Positions 19,258-29,990 of a stretch of 64,000 nucleotides of DNA are shown piece after piece. The notes beneath the pieces are model-generated. The model was not told where the DNA came from. It saw only the letters and a list, made by a program, of their open reading frames with translations, and did no database searches. Both the position numbers and the translations under genes were made by a program. The stretch comes from Chitinophagaceae bacterium (GTDB lineage: Bacteria > Bacteroidota > Bacteroidia > Chitinophagales > Chitinophagaceae): the NCBI GenBank assembly GCA_016713965.1, contig JADJOC010000009.1, positions 496,001-560,000 on the forward strand. Reading direction: 5' to 3'. Within the stretch, counting starts at the first letter, position 1. Each line of letters opens with the position of its first letter.

Positions 19258-21311
19258 TTAAAATTTATAAATGGCCTGAAATCTAAAATCACTTTTCTTG
19301 TTACCATAAATTTCATCTAGGCTACTGCCAATTACATTCCTATTGCTATACATAGTTTGTGCCCACCGTGCCCAAACTGTTATTTTTTTGCTTAAGTCAT
19401 AATTAAGATTAATATAATACCGGTAACCTTTATCATAAAATACCGGGATAGAGAAACTATACAAGACATCATTCTCAAAAGCATACAACCTGCTGTTGTA
19501 GCTGTCTGTTTCAAAATATAAAAGACGCACACTACCTGCATAACGTTTAAGCATAGGCTTAACTAGGCAATCAAAGTAAGTTAAAAACCCTTCTTCAGCC
19601 TGACTGCCCTTTCGGTCAAACCAAACCAACTCAGTACGATTTCTCAATGTTACAGAAGAATTTATTTTATAACTGATTTGATTACGCCAGTTCTGTCTTG
19701 GTTTTGCAATTACAGGCCCTAAAATAAATTCTTCAGGGTTATAATTTATAGATTTTGATTCAGTTCTATACCTGCTGTATATTTCTACCTGCTTATTTGG
19801 CTTATAGGTTGCCTGCACTAAATAATCGCTGCCACTAGTGGGTGCGTCTACCCTGTATTTTAACCACGGAAACCTGTAAAAATCCGCATAAGCATCTATA
19901 CGCCATGCACTTGCTGGCTTAATGGTGATGCCTGTATAAAAACCTTTTTCATTAGTAGGAAATGTATTTTCGGTAAACGCACTTGTATACAAAGATTGGT
20001 AGCCTGGGGATATGTTGCGGTACACTATACTCATATCCACTAATGAAGATGTACTGATCAACAAACCATTTACAAAAGCTTTATACCCTTTTTGAGTAGT
20101 AGCTACCTCTCCAAAAAAATGCATGTTTTTATAAGTGTAATTATAATCAACACTATAATTGCCAAAAGATTTCCCGGAAAGGGCGTATAAATTATAGGGT
20201 TGATCCTGTTTGGAGATTGGCAATTTAAATTGGTAGTGAATAGCATTTATGCCAACATGTAAACGATTATACTGGTATCCGATGTTTCCTCCAAATGCCA
20301 ATTGCCGCTGAATATTTTTATCATCAGTTTCATTTTTAGTACGGTGCAATCCTGAAATTTGTAAAGAAGAAACAAAGTCTTCAAATACCTGTGAAGTATC
20401 TCCTACAAAATTAGCATCAATTTTTTTATAAGAAGCAAACAAAGTGGCCTGCCATTGTTTTTTTTCCTAAAAGTAATACCAATGCCCCGGTGAAAATTAT
20501 ATTCCCCGGCAGAATTATAAGGCCGCAAAACCGCTGCTTGCCTTTTTACATTAGAGACATCCGGGCTTTTTTTAAAAGCCAGGCTTTGCCACTGTATAAG
20601 CCCCTGCCCCATATTTACCGTATAATCCCCTAATGCCAGTGATTTTACAATACCAATATCTCTTACAAATAAATGGGCTGAATAAAAATCGAACCCTTGT
20701 TTTTGGGTCCCTTTAAAAAATTGTTCCCCAGCATCTTTTTCACCTACAAAACCATATTGCAGCAAGTTTTTATAAGTATAACGATAACGGACCAACAACC
20801 GTTGTGGAGAGCCCTGGTAATAGCTATTGGAAGAGGTATTAGGGTCTATCAAATAACCTCTTGATTTTTCAACTACCTGCGAAACCCGGGCCAAAAAACT
20901 ATGCTGGCCATTTTTAAGGCGCTCACCAATGGAACTAGACAAATTCATATCAGAACTAACGGTAACATATGGGCGAATTTTTTGTATGAGGTCGATATCC
21001 CATAAAGGAATAGCCTGCAGCTCGTATATATTAATAAATTTACCAAATACTGACCTGTAATTTAACAGGCTTTGGATTTGCACCGGGTTAATACGCAGCT
21101 CTTTTAATTCAGTGTCGCTTGCAGCGTTAAGATTGATGGGATGCTTTATATATTCCTGCATTTGCAAAATATAAGAATCATCTTCTATTTCTGCATCTTC
21201 GGTATTTTCCGTAAGGTTTTCTATTTGTTGCTCTGTAGTAGATGTAACCGGAGTTTCAGGAGTTTGTGCAGTTGCAATTAAAAATGAAAAATTAAGAATG
21301 GAAAACACCAT
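19258..21311 (-). CDS. Helix-hairpin-helix (ComEA-like) envelope protein, frameshifted
   Basis: This exported protein has about 684 residues after one A is added to the A-run near 20458. The upper frame reaches ITFRKKN and the lower frame resumes WQATLFASYKKID. A signal peptide (FLIATAQ) is followed by a ComEA-type helix-hairpin-helix region (NLNAASDTELKELRI, then GKFINIYELQAIP, about residues 58-100). A long beta-rich C-terminal part then contains barrel-like strands (RLLVRYRYTYKNLLQYGF, YYINLNYDLSKKITVWARW) and ends KSDFRFQAIYKF. This architecture is common in Bacteroidota, where it is annotated only as helix-hairpin-helix protein. A role in DNA binding or uptake is conceivable but unproven. 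Confidence 0.78.
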
Positions 21312-21380
21312 CCATTTTTTGCATCAATAATTCCTAAAAAAATATTTTGCTTTAATCATAGCTGAATATAGGTATATAGT

Positions 21381-21402
21381 ACAAGTGAGTGACACAACGA
21401 TG
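21381..21402. repeat. Interspersed repeat, short copy
   Basis: The motif AGTGAGTGACACAACGATG lies in the 131-bp spacer 21312-21442. Longer related copies are found in reverse orientation at 31743-31820 and in the same orientation, with a palindromic insert, at 36997-37093. There is no gene in this spacer. Confidence 0.6.
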
Positions 21403-21442
21403 CTGAGTTAGATATAAAAGCCGATTACATAAGTATTTTATT

Positions 21443-22345
21443 CTATTTTTTTTCTCCAAAATTTGACACCAGCATAATCCCCGGTGAAAAGCCCAGCTGG
21501 GGGTGGTAACTACCGGCAACGTCTAAACGAATATTGCCAAACCCTATCCCTACGCCGGCAAACGCAGTGGAAGATTCGCTTAAAAACCCTAGCCTGGCAA
21601 AAAACTGCCTGGCAAAATGATATTGTACGCCCCCTGCAACATTTATAGCTTTATCTTCTTCTTTTATTATTTCAGTACTTATAAAAAAATTATCAGAGGC
21701 ATCATAACCGATTCCGACCTTATAGGCTGAAGCTAGTTTTTCATCGCCTGTTTTACCCAACTTTCCACCAACCGGGTTGTATACCTGGAGACCTGTAGTT
21801 AACTTATCAGATAAATGTAATAATATGCCTGCTTCGGCATTTATCGCTGAGGCATTGCCATAAGCGGGTATGCGGTACCCGTAATAATTAAACTGTATGC
21901 CAATATCAACTTTTTTACCCAGGCTTTTTGCATAGGCCAGGCCTACTTTGTTTTCATTAAAATTTGTAAATCCTGCATAATTCATTTGCACTCCAAAATT
22001 ACCAAATGTAGTCGCAGCTGCTAAAGCTGCCGAATAACTGCTGGTAGCCTGCAACCCAAATCTTCGCTCCCCGTATACACCGATAGAGAAATTTTTTATT
22101 TGCGCCAGGGCAGCCTGGTTTCCGGTAAATGAAAAAGCATCAGTTTGTTGCCGGGTGTAGGCACTTAAGCTTATATAAGGCAATGCGACCGGGTATCGCA
22201 GAGATTGGGCGTAACTTGCTGATGTTTGTATAAATATGCTGATCAACAAGGTTAGTTTTAGTCGTATCAAAATATTAAATTTATAATTTGACAAGTTAGG
22301 GATTAATTTTAAAACGCATTTATTTTTTTGACAATTATTAATCAA
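21443..22345 (-). CDS. PorV/PorQ-like outer-membrane beta-barrel protein
   Basis: This exported 300-residue protein has an unusually long N-terminus before the hydrophobic segment (LTLLISIFIQTSASYAQ), so the real start may be an internal TTG near 22270. The mature part (YPVALPYISLSAYTRQQTDAFS, split by Ala, NQAALAQIKNFSIGVYGERRF, VGLAYAKSLGKKVDIGIQF) matches the PorV/PorQ/UPF0164 barrel type. These barrels shuttle or anchor T9SS substrates in characterised systems. The protein lacks a distinctive motif and could be an unrelated barrel. It is divergent from folD with about 20 bp between starts, so they share a promoter region. Confidence 0.68.
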   Translation of the reverse strand: MINNCQKNKCVLKLIPNLSNYKFNILIRLKLTLLISIFIQTSASYAQSLRYPVALPYISLSAYTRQQTDAFSFTGNQAALAQIKNFSIGVYGERRFGLQATSSYSAALAAATTFGNFGVQMNYAGFTNFNENKVGLAYAKSLGKKVDIGIQFNYYGYRIPAYGNASAINAEAGILLHLSDKLTTGLQVYNPVGGKLGKTGDEKLASAYKVGIGYDASDNFFISTEIIKEEDKAINVAGGVQYHFARQFFARLGFLSESSTAFAGVGIGFGNIRLDVAGSYHPQLGFSPGIMLVSNFGEKK

Positions 22346-22368
22346 GATTAGTTATTTACTTTTGCAAC

Positions 22369-23244
22369 ATGCAAATTTTAGATGGCAAAAAAGTGGCTGC
22401 AGCTGTAAAAAATTCCATCAAAGATAAAACAGCGGCTTTAAAAGCTTCAGGACAAAAAACACCTCATTTAGCGGCTATCTTAGTTGGCAATGATGGTCCC
22501 AGCGAAACTTATGTAGCTAATAAAGTAAAAAGCTGCGAAGAAGTAGGATTTACCAGTACGCTGGTAAGGTTTAATAATAATGTGGAAGAAAATACGCTTT
22601 TACAAGCAATAACAAAACTAAATGATGATATAGCTATAGATGGCATATTGGTTCAATTACCTTTGCCCGGGCATATAAGCGAACAAAAAGTTATCAGCCT
22701 ATTACATCCGGATAAAGATGTAGATGGTTTTCATCCTATAAACGTAGGTAAAATGGTCAAGGGCTTACCGGCTTTTTTACCCGCTACACCTTATGGAATT
22801 ATATTAATGCTGGAGCATTATAACATAGATACAAAAGGTAAACATGCAGTAGTAATAGGCAGAAGCAATATTGTAGGCCGGCCAATGAGTATTTTACTAA
22901 GCAGGAATACAAACCCGGGCAACTGTACGGTAACTATTTGTCACAGCCATACGCATAATCTAAAAGAACTTTGTATGCAGGCAGATATAATTGTAGCGGC
23001 ATTAGGAAAGCCCGGCTTTTTAACAGCGGATATGGTAAAAAAAGATGCTGTAGTAATAGATGTAGGTATTACAAGAGTTGCAGACAACAGCAAGAAAAAC
23101 GGATATGTACTTAAAGGAGATGTGGATTTTGAAAACGTAGCACCAAAGTGCAGTTATATTACACCGGTACCAGGTGGGGTGGGTTTAATGACCATAGCTG
23201 CTTTGCTGATGAATACATTTAATGCATGTTATTGTAAGGTTTAG
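22369..23244 (+). CDS. folD: Methylenetetrahydrofolate dehydrogenase/cyclohydrolase FolD
   Basis: This 291-residue bifunctional enzyme interconverts 5,10-methylene-, 5,10-methenyl- and 10-formyl-tetrahydrofolate in the cytoplasm. Visible motifs are YVANKVKSCEEVG with the catalytic Lys near residue 54, DGILVQLPLPGHI, HPDKDVDGFHPINVGKM, the nucleotide-binding GRSNIVGRP and the C-terminal PVPGGVGLMT. The length is typical. A promoter element TACTTTTG (22357-22364) ends four bases before the ATG, suggesting a leaderless or near-leaderless mRNA. Confidence 0.97.
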   Translation: MQILDGKKVAAAVKNSIKDKTAALKASGQKTPHLAAILVGNDGPSETYVANKVKSCEEVGFTSTLVRFNNNVEENTLLQAITKLNDDIAIDGILVQLPLPGHISEQKVISLLHPDKDVDGFHPINVGKMVKGLPAFLPATPYGIILMLEHYNIDTKGKHAVVIGRSNIVGRPMSILLSRNTNPGNCTVTICHSHTHNLKELCMQADIIVAALGKPGFLTADMVKKDAVVIDVGITRVADNSKKNGYVLKGDVDFENVAPKCSYITPVPGGVGLMTIAALLMNTFNACYCKV

Positions 23245-23350
23245 AGTTTGAAGTTTGGGCTTACTCGTTTGAGATATGATATAATAAGTATACATCTCAA
23301 GGTCCAGACTTCAAACCTGAAACCCCAGCCCTGAAACTTCAAACTAAAAA

Positions 23351-23974
23351 ATGTCACTTACAAAAGACGTATTAGCGACAACCCTTCCTGTAATGGAGCA
23401 TTTTTATACCATCCAGGGTGAAGGATATCACCAGGGCAGGGCAGCTTATTTTGTGAGGCTTGGGGGCTGCGACGTAGGCTGTGTATGGTGCGATGTGAAA
23501 GACAGCTGGGATGCCACCAGGCATCCATTGATGATTATTGATGATATATTATTGAATATAAAACAGACCCCGGCTAAATTGGTAGTCATCACAGGTGGAG
23601 AGCCTTTAATGCATGATTTAACATATCTTACTTCCGCCTTAAAAGAAAACGGTTTTGAAACGAATATAGAAACATCAGGCTCACACCCGTTAACAGGCAC
23701 CTGGGATTGGGTTTGCCTGTCGCCTAAAAAATTTAAAGCCCCATTGCCAGAAGTACTGCCTGCTGCCAACGAATTGAAAGTGGTTATTTTTAATAAAACT
23801 GATTTTGCCTGGGCCGAAAAATATGCTGCATTAATGCCTCCGCAATGTAAATTGTATTTACAACCTGAATGGGATAAGGCCAACAGCATTACCCCATTGT
23901 TAATAAACTATATTAAGCTGCATCCCAAATGGGAGCTTTCGCTTCAAATTCATAAATTTGTAAACATTCCATAA
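23351..23974 (+). CDS. queE: 7-carboxy-7-deazaguanine synthase QueE
   Basis: This 207-residue radical-SAM enzyme converts 6-carboxytetrahydropterin to 7-carboxy-7-deazaguanine, the ring-contraction step of queuosine and deazapurine synthesis. EHFYTIQGEGYHQGRAAYFV leads into the cluster-binding GGCDVGCVWCD, with the CxxxCxxC pattern. VITGGEPLMH, the SAM-binding GGEP motif, is near residue 80. The PKKFK and LQPEWDK segments are also as in Bacteroidota QueE. Other que genes are not in this window. It is followed after 3 bp by a run of overlapping genes, so it heads or joins an operon with envelope genes. That association is curious, because their functions look unrelated. Confidence 0.95.
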   Translation: MSLTKDVLATTLPVMEHFYTIQGEGYHQGRAAYFVRLGGCDVGCVWCDVKDSWDATRHPLMIIDDILLNIKQTPAKLVVITGGEPLMHDLTYLTSALKENGFETNIETSGSHPLTGTWDWVCLSPKKFKAPLPEVLPAANELKVVIFNKTDFAWAEKYAALMPPQCKLYLQPEWDKANSITPLLINYIKLHPKWELSLQIHKFVNIP

Positions 23975-23977
23975 ATT

Positions 23978-24127
23978 ATGTACTTACTTTATATTGATCC
24001 GGGTAGCAGTAGCATGCTTATACAAATTATTGCTGCAAGCATTGCCGGTATAGCCATATTTTTTAAGCGGATTAAACTGTTTATAAAAAATATTTTTACC
24101 AAAAAGGATAAAGGCCCCGTTGAATAA
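23978..24127 (+). CDS. 49-residue membrane peptide with YIDPGSSS motif
   Basis: This short ORF begins MYLLYIDPGSSSMLIQ. One hydrophobic helix follows (IIAASIAGIAIFF) and then a basic tail (KRIKLFIKNIFTKKDK). It starts 3 bp after queE and its last 8 bases overlap the TTG start of the next gene, which argues for translational coupling and real expression. I recall similar small DPG-S/T-S membrane proteins next to methyltransferase and sulfatase-like genes in other bacteria, but I cannot verify the family here. It is probably a single-pass inner-membrane component of the same envelope-modification pathway. Confidence 0.65.
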   Translation: MYLLYIDPGSSSMLIQIIAASIAGIAIFFKRIKLFIKNIFTKKDKGPVE

Positions 24128-25471
24128 AAGCAATTCGTCATATAAGGATAAAAACGGCTTTATTTTTACCTATGAAGATAAGCTATACCGTTGTATACTT
24201 CCATCGGCAAAAGATGATTACGAATTGCTGATGAGCAGCGGTTTATATGAATGCCTAGCTACAAAAGGTTTATTGATTCCACATAAAGAGATAACAAGCC
24301 TAAAACTTTACGATAATGCGTATAAAATTATCCAACCAGATTTTATTCCATTTATCAGCTACCCGTATGAATGGAGCTTTGCCACAATAAAAGCTGCTGC
24401 TTTATTAACGCTTAACATAAATTTAAAAGCATTAGAATATGGAATGATTTTAAAGGATGCCACACCTTTAAATATTCAATTCTGTGAGGGCAAGCTTATT
24501 TTTATAGATACTTTATCATTTGAAAAATACCAGCAGGATAAACCCTGGATAGCCTACCGCCAATTCTGTGAAAGTTTTTTACTGCCGCTTTTATTATTAA
24601 AATATTACCCGGCTACCAAAGCCAGCAGCTGGTATGGCAATGCTGATACTGTTTCTATAAACAATGCTGAAGTTTTACCGTTAAAAAGTAAATTTAACCT
24701 GGCGGCATTTTTACATATCCACCTTCAAAGTAAATCCGGTAAAACGGGTACATCTACGGAACAGCGGAAGATTTCAAAATCCCAGCTTATAAACTTATTA
24801 AAGGGATTATATGACAGCATCGGAAAATTAAAATTAATACCAAAGAATATCAATTGGTCTGCCTATTATCAAAAAGATCATTCAGAAAATTATTACACCG
24901 AAAAAAGGAACATATTGAATCATTCTTAAAAACAATCCCTTATTCACAAAAGGGACTGGATATCGGGTGTAATACCGGTTATTTTTCACATTTATTAAGC
25001 AAGTATTGTACAACTACAATTGCTACCGATGCAGATAACATTTGTATACAACTATTGCAAGAAGATATTTTAAAAACCAAAACAAATATAATACCGCTTG
25101 TTGTGGATTTTTGCAACCCTTCGCCTGGTACAGGTTTGGACTCAAAAGAACGATTATCTTTTTTCGAAAGAATACAACAGGCAGATATCATCATATTCCT
25201 GGCATTAGCCCATCATATCGTATTAAGTAGCAATGTACCGCTACCATTACTTAGTAAAAGCCTGAGTGAAAAATGTAACTTTCTAATTATAGAATTTTGT
25301 ACGGAAGAAGATGAAAAAGTAAAAGAAATTATAGCCCGGAAAAAATATCACCATGAATGGAGTATTGAATATTTTGAAAATAATTTTACTCAATACTTTA
25401 TACAGTTAAAAAAAGAGTTTATTTTTAGTAACAGGGTATTATATTTTTTAAAAATAAATCATGTTGACTAA
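24120..25471 (+). CDS. Kinase-like/SAM-methyltransferase fusion (NoeA-like), frameshifted
   Basis: This is one protein of about 450 residues after one A is added to the A-run near 24902. The first frame ends YYTEKRNILNHS and the second continues KEHIESFLK. The N-terminal half has a kinase-like core with LKDATPLNIQF, equivalent to the catalytic Asp/Asn loop, and FIDTLSFEKY, the metal-binding Asp, then PWIAYRQFCESFLLPLLLL. The C-terminal half is a class I methyltransferase with GLDIGCNTGYFS as the SAM-binding loop, ATDADN at the acidic loop and ALAHHIVLS. The layout resembles nodulation protein NoeA-like fusions. Start is TTG at 24120. The substrate is unknown and is presumably an envelope glycan or lipid. 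Confidence 0.75.
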
Positions 25472-26924
25472 CAAGTCATTTTATCCTTTCTTATTTATTA
25501 TTTTTTATCTTTTATCCAATACAATTGAAGTAAGGGAAATTATCAGCTTTGCTTATTTTTTTAGCACCCTTTCTTTTTGCTTAACTGCATTGTTACTTTT
25601 AGCAGCATGCTGCTACCCTTTTTATAAGAGTTGGAAAAAATGTTTTTTATTTGCCTTTGCCTTTTTATTTTTTTACCTGCAATATGGTTCCATACACGAA
25701 AGTTTACTAAGTATAAAAGTAATTAAGGCTATTGCACATCATACTGTATTAATAATTATAACTTTTATATTATTATCTGCCTGCTTTATTATCATAAAAA
25801 AATTAAAAATTAATGAGAAATTAATTTTAACGTTAAACATTATCTATGTTTTTTTAACCTTGTTTATTTTAACAAAATTGATTTACCTAAGTTTTGTAAA
25901 AAAAGAACTTAGTGTTCAAGTACCTGCCTGGGTAAATACACAATGTGATACATGCAGAAAGCCGGATATTTATTTATTGGTTTATGATGAATATGCTTCA
26001 AGCATATCATTAAAGCGCAGGTTTAATTTTGATAACTCTTTTTTAGATTCATTTTTACTGGCAGAAAAATTTCATATTCAAACAAATAGCAGCAGTAATT
26101 ATAATGCCACAGATTGCTCCATGTTGTCGTTTTTTAGTGCTGATTATTTATCTTATTTCAAAACAAAAAATTATTATACAAAAGAAGAAAGAATAGATGT
26201 TTTAAATGATTTAAAAAAAACGAATTTTATAAATTATTTACAAAACAACCAGTATAATATTTACAATTATTCCATCTTTTCTTTATTAAAAAATGACACA
26301 CAAACAGAGAGTTCGCCCATCTTTACATCACACCTTTTGCTAGCCAAGGCTTTGCATTTTAAACTGTTGCATGATGCAGGCAGTATAATAATTAAATACA
26401 AACTTTATAGAAATATTTTGCGCAGACCTTTTTATCGCCAGAGAGATCAAATGGAATTGTTAAAAAACAATTTTTTAAATAAAATTAACAATACAAAGGA
26501 AAATAATAGCCCGTCATTTTATTATTTACACCAGCTATCTCCTCACGATCCTTTTTATTATGATAGAAACGATAATGATGCAACTTTTAATTTGCCGGTT
26601 ACTGAACAGGAGAAAACACAAGCATACCTAGAATATGTACAATATTGCAACAAAAAAATAGTAGAAATTATTACACAAATAAAAAAAATAAGTGATAATA
26701 ATGCAGTTATAATTTTTATGGGTGATCACGGGTACCGGATGAATTTGCCTGCTGTTAATAATAAAGAGCATTTTGCCAACCAAAATGCAATTTACTTTCC
26801 GGATAAAGATTATAATTTATTATACGATAGCATGAGTAATGTAAACATATCACGGGTTTTATTAAATAAATATTTCAATATGGGTTTACCTTTATTAAAA
26901 GACAGCTCCATTTATATAAAATAA
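25461..26924 (+). CDS. Membrane-anchored alkaline-phosphatase-superfamily (sulfatase-like) hydrolase/transferase
   Basis: This 487-residue protein has four to five N-terminal transmembrane helices (about residues 5-150). A periplasmic catalytic domain follows: KPDIYLLVYDEYAS as the first metal-binding Asp strand, ATDCSMLSFFSADYL around the expected nucleophile, LHQLSPHDPFYYD, and VIIFMGDHGYRM as the second metal site. The architecture matches LTA synthase, EptA or sulfatase-like enzymes that move or cleave phospho-groups on envelope glycolipids. Its ATG overlaps the 3' end of the kinase/methyltransferase gene by 11 bp, indicating coupling. Reaction and substrate remain unassigned. Confidence 0.8.
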   Translation: MLTNKSFYPFLFIIFYLLSNTIEVREIISFAYFFSTLSFCLTALLLLAACCYPFYKSWKKCFLFAFAFLFFYLQYGSIHESLLSIKVIKAIAHHTVLIIITFILLSACFIIIKKLKINEKLILTLNIIYVFLTLFILTKLIYLSFVKKELSVQVPAWVNTQCDTCRKPDIYLLVYDEYASSISLKRRFNFDNSFLDSFLLAEKFHIQTNSSSNYNATDCSMLSFFSADYLSYFKTKNYYTKEERIDVLNDLKKTNFINYLQNNQYNIYNYSIFSLLKNDTQTESSPIFTSHLLLAKALHFKLLHDAGSIIIKYKLYRNILRRPFYRQRDQMELLKNNFLNKINNTKENNSPSFYYLHQLSPHDPFYYDRNDNDATFNLPVTEQEKTQAYLEYVQYCNKKIVEIITQIKKISDNNAVIIFMGDHGYRMNLPAVNNKEHFANQNAIYFPDKDYNLLYDSMSNVNISRVLLNKYFNMGLPLLKDSSIYIK

Positions 26925-26928
26925 AAAG

Positions 26929-28843
26929 ATGAAAAAAAAGATCATTGCTTCTATTATGTTTGTTTGCGCTTATTTATCAACATCTGCACAATGGTATAAT
27001 CCCGATAATGTAAATAAAAAGCAGCAAATATTTATGCTCAAGCCTATGAAGAAGCCGAAGCCGGTAAATATGATGCTGCTATACAACATATAAATGAAGC
27101 TATCAGGATAGATGCAAAATTTGTAGATGCCTATTTATCACGGGCAGGGATTTATAGCAGCCTTTAAAAATTATTCATTGGCTATTAAAGATTTTGAAAC
27201 TGGCTTGTCATTAGATAGTGTTTATTCAAACACCTATTTGTTGCCATACTCCATAGCCTTGGCCGGTACGGGAAATTTTTATAATGCTTTAGCCGCAATA
27301 ACTAAATTTTTACTTATTCCTACACTAAACCAGCAAAGTATAAAAGCAGGCCAATATCGTAAAAGCAGCTACGAATTTGCTGTGGATTATGAGAAAAAAC
27401 ATGCCGGAAAAAACTATGCTTTCACACTCAAAAATTTAGGCGATAGCATAAACAGTGATGCTTTAGAATATTTTCCTTCCTTAACTATTGACGGCAACAA
27501 ACTAATTTTTACCCGCAGAATAAATAATGATGAAGACTTTTATGAAAGTAACCGCATAAATGAGAAATGGAGTAAAGCACAACCATTATCCGGAAAAGTA
27601 AATACCAATTTTAACGAAGGTGCACAGAACATATCACAGGATGGCGAATGGATAATTTTTACGGGTTGCAATTATCCGGAGGGCCAGGGAAGCTGTGATT
27701 TATACATTTCCCATAAAACAAAAAATGGCTGGAGCGAAGCTGAAAATATAGGGCCGATCGTAAATACAGATTTTTGGGAATCGTCCCCTTCTTTATCGCC
27801 TGATAAAAGAGACTTGTATTTTGCCAGTGCCCGGGCAGGCGGATTAGGAGGAAGGGATATTTGGGTGAGCCGCCGGGCCGATAACGGCAAATGGGGCCGA
27901 CCGGAAAATTTAGGGGAAGCAGTAAATACCAGCGGCGATGAAAGCTGCCCTTTTATGCATGCTGATAATAAAACTTTATACTTTAACAGTAATGGGCATA
28001 CCGGGTATGGCATGACGGATTTGTTTCTTTCGCAAAAAGAAAATGACAGCAGCTGGGTAATGGCAGAAAACCTCGGCTACCCAATTAATACTATTGATGA
28101 TGAAGGTTCATTAATAGTAGCTGCAGATGGAAAAACAGCCTATTACGCCAGCGATAGGAGTGATACAAAAGGGGGGCTTGATTTATATACTTTTGAATTA
28201 AGAGAAGATATCAGGCCCACCAGGACCTTATGGGTAAAAGGTAAAGTATACGATAAAAAACACTAATGTCGGCTTACCTTCATCCGTAGAACTAACGGAT
28301 ATTAATACACGACAATTAATAAGTAAGGTACAAACAGATGAAGACGGAAATTACTTGACCACTTTACCTATGGGATCAAATTATGTGTTTAATGTAAACA
28401 GGAAAAACTACCTGTTCTATTCAGATAATTTTTCTTTAAGCAGCAATGCACCAGATTCAGTATTTACAAAAAATATTCCGTTGCAGCCTATCACTGCCGG
28501 TGCAGCTATCATTTTAAAAAATATATTCTTCGATACCAAAGAATTTACTTTAAGAAAAGAATCGCTGATTGAATTAGATAAAATTGTTGCTTTTATGAAC
28601 GAAAATTCTAACTTAAAAATCCAAATTAGCGGCCATACTGATAATGTAGGCAAGCCTGATGACAACCTTTCATTATCTAATAACAGGGCTAAAGCTGTAG
28701 TTACTTATTTACAAAGTAAAGGCATTAACGGCACCCGGCTTTCAGCTAAAGGTTTTGGCGCTGCCAAACCTGTTGCGGATAATAATACGGAAAATGGTAA
28801 AGCGATGAACAGGAGAACGGAAATGAGTGTGGTGAGTAATTAG
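26929..28843 (+). CDS. TPR-PD40-OmpA envelope protein (PorE-like architecture), frameshifted
   Basis: This exported protein has about 637 residues after three indels are corrected (near 27022, 27165 and 28258). It has a signal peptide (ACAYLSTSAQ-like, no lipobox), then a TPR region (AYEEAEAGKYDAAIQHINEA). WD40-like PD40 repeats follow (GAQNISQDGEWIIFTG, SPSLSPDKRDLYFAS, DLFLSQKE), then a carboxypeptidase-regulatory-like domain. The C-terminal OmpA domain (QISGHTDNVG, LSNNRAKAVVTYL, NRRTEM) binds peptidoglycan. PorE of the type IX system has this domain order, but many paralogues share it, so only PorE-like is justified. It starts 4 bp after the preceding stop and belongs to the same operon. 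Confidence 0.82.
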
Positions 28844-28880
28844 CAAAATAATTATATTGCAGTTGCTAACACTCATAAAA

Positions 28881-29981
28881 ATGACCAACGATTTACTTTA
28901 CCAAATCGCACTCACCCTTGTGCCAAACATCGGCGATGTGCATGCAAAAACATTAGCCACTCATTTTGGAAATGCCTCCGATATTTTTAAAGCAAAAAGA
29001 AAAGATCTTGAAGCTATAGATGGCATTGGTACCATTAGAGCAAAAGCATTAAAGATTTTAGCGACTTCACCAACTGCTAAAAAGAAATTGAATTTATAGA
29101 ACAGTATAAAATAGCCCCGCTTTTTATTACAGATAAAAATTATCCGCAACGGTTATTAAACTGCTATGATAGCCCTGCTTTATTGTTTTATAAAGGCAAC
29201 GCTAATTTAAATACTTCCAGGATAGTTTCAATTGTTGGTACAAGAAACAATAGCGATTACGGTAAATCTGTCTGCGAAAAATTAATGGATGAATTGAGTA
29301 ATGAAAATATTTTAATTGTAAGCGGTCTTGCTTTTGGAATAGATACCATTGCCCATAAAGCAGCAGTAAAATATAATTTACCTACTGTTGGCGTATTAGC
29401 CCATGGCTTAGACAGGATCTATCCTGCACAAAATAAAACTTTAGCCAAACAGATGATAGAGCAAGGCGGCTTACTCACTGATTTTTTAAGCAATACTATT
29501 CCTGATAAACAAAATTTTCCTAAACGCAACAGGATAGTTGCAGGTATGTGCGATGCAATAATAGTTATCGAAAGCAGTAAAAAAGGTGGCTCGCTGATTA
29601 CTGCAGAATTGGGCAACAGCTATAATAAAGATGTATTTGCAATACCCGGACGCATTACCGATAGCAAAAGTGAAGGATGCAATTACCTGGTAAAAAATAA
29701 CAAAGCATCCCTTATCACCTGTGCAGATGATTTATTACAAAATATGGGCTGGGTACAACAAAAAAAATTCAACACAAAAAAAACAAAGAGAATTATTTAT
29801 AGAATTTACTCCCAATGAAAAAATTATAGTTGATATCCTACAGATAAAAGAAAATATACATATCGATGAATTATATTTTAAAAGCAGCTTAAGTAGCAGC
29901 GCTGTAGCTTCAGCTTTACTAACTTTAGAAATGCAGAATATAATCTTATCATTACCCGGAAAAATTTATAAACTTGCATAG
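28881..29981 (+). CDS. dprA: DNA-processing protein DprA, frameshifted
   Basis: DprA loads RecA on incoming single-stranded DNA during transformation. The N-terminal helix-hairpin-helix/SAM-like part (QIALTLVPNIGDVHAKTLATHFG, split after Gly-Asp) and LEAIDGIGTIRAKAL lie in one frame. It shifts near 29085. The Rossmann core follows in a second frame (SIVGTRNNSDYGKSVCEKL, SGLAFGIDTIAH, GLDRIYP, FPKRNRIVAGMCD, KKGGSLITAELG). A further shift near 29780 leads to the winged-helix C-terminus (NEKIIVDILQ, IHIDELYFKS). Corrected length is about 366 residues, which is normal. The indels sit in A-runs. Confidence 0.88.
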
Positions 29982-29990
29982 TTAATACTT

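Noticed and set aside
19080..19316. 78-residue hydrophobic ORF upstream of susC
   Set aside because: It overlaps the end of the helix-hairpin-helix gene, is very AT-rich and looks like non-coding promoter DNA.
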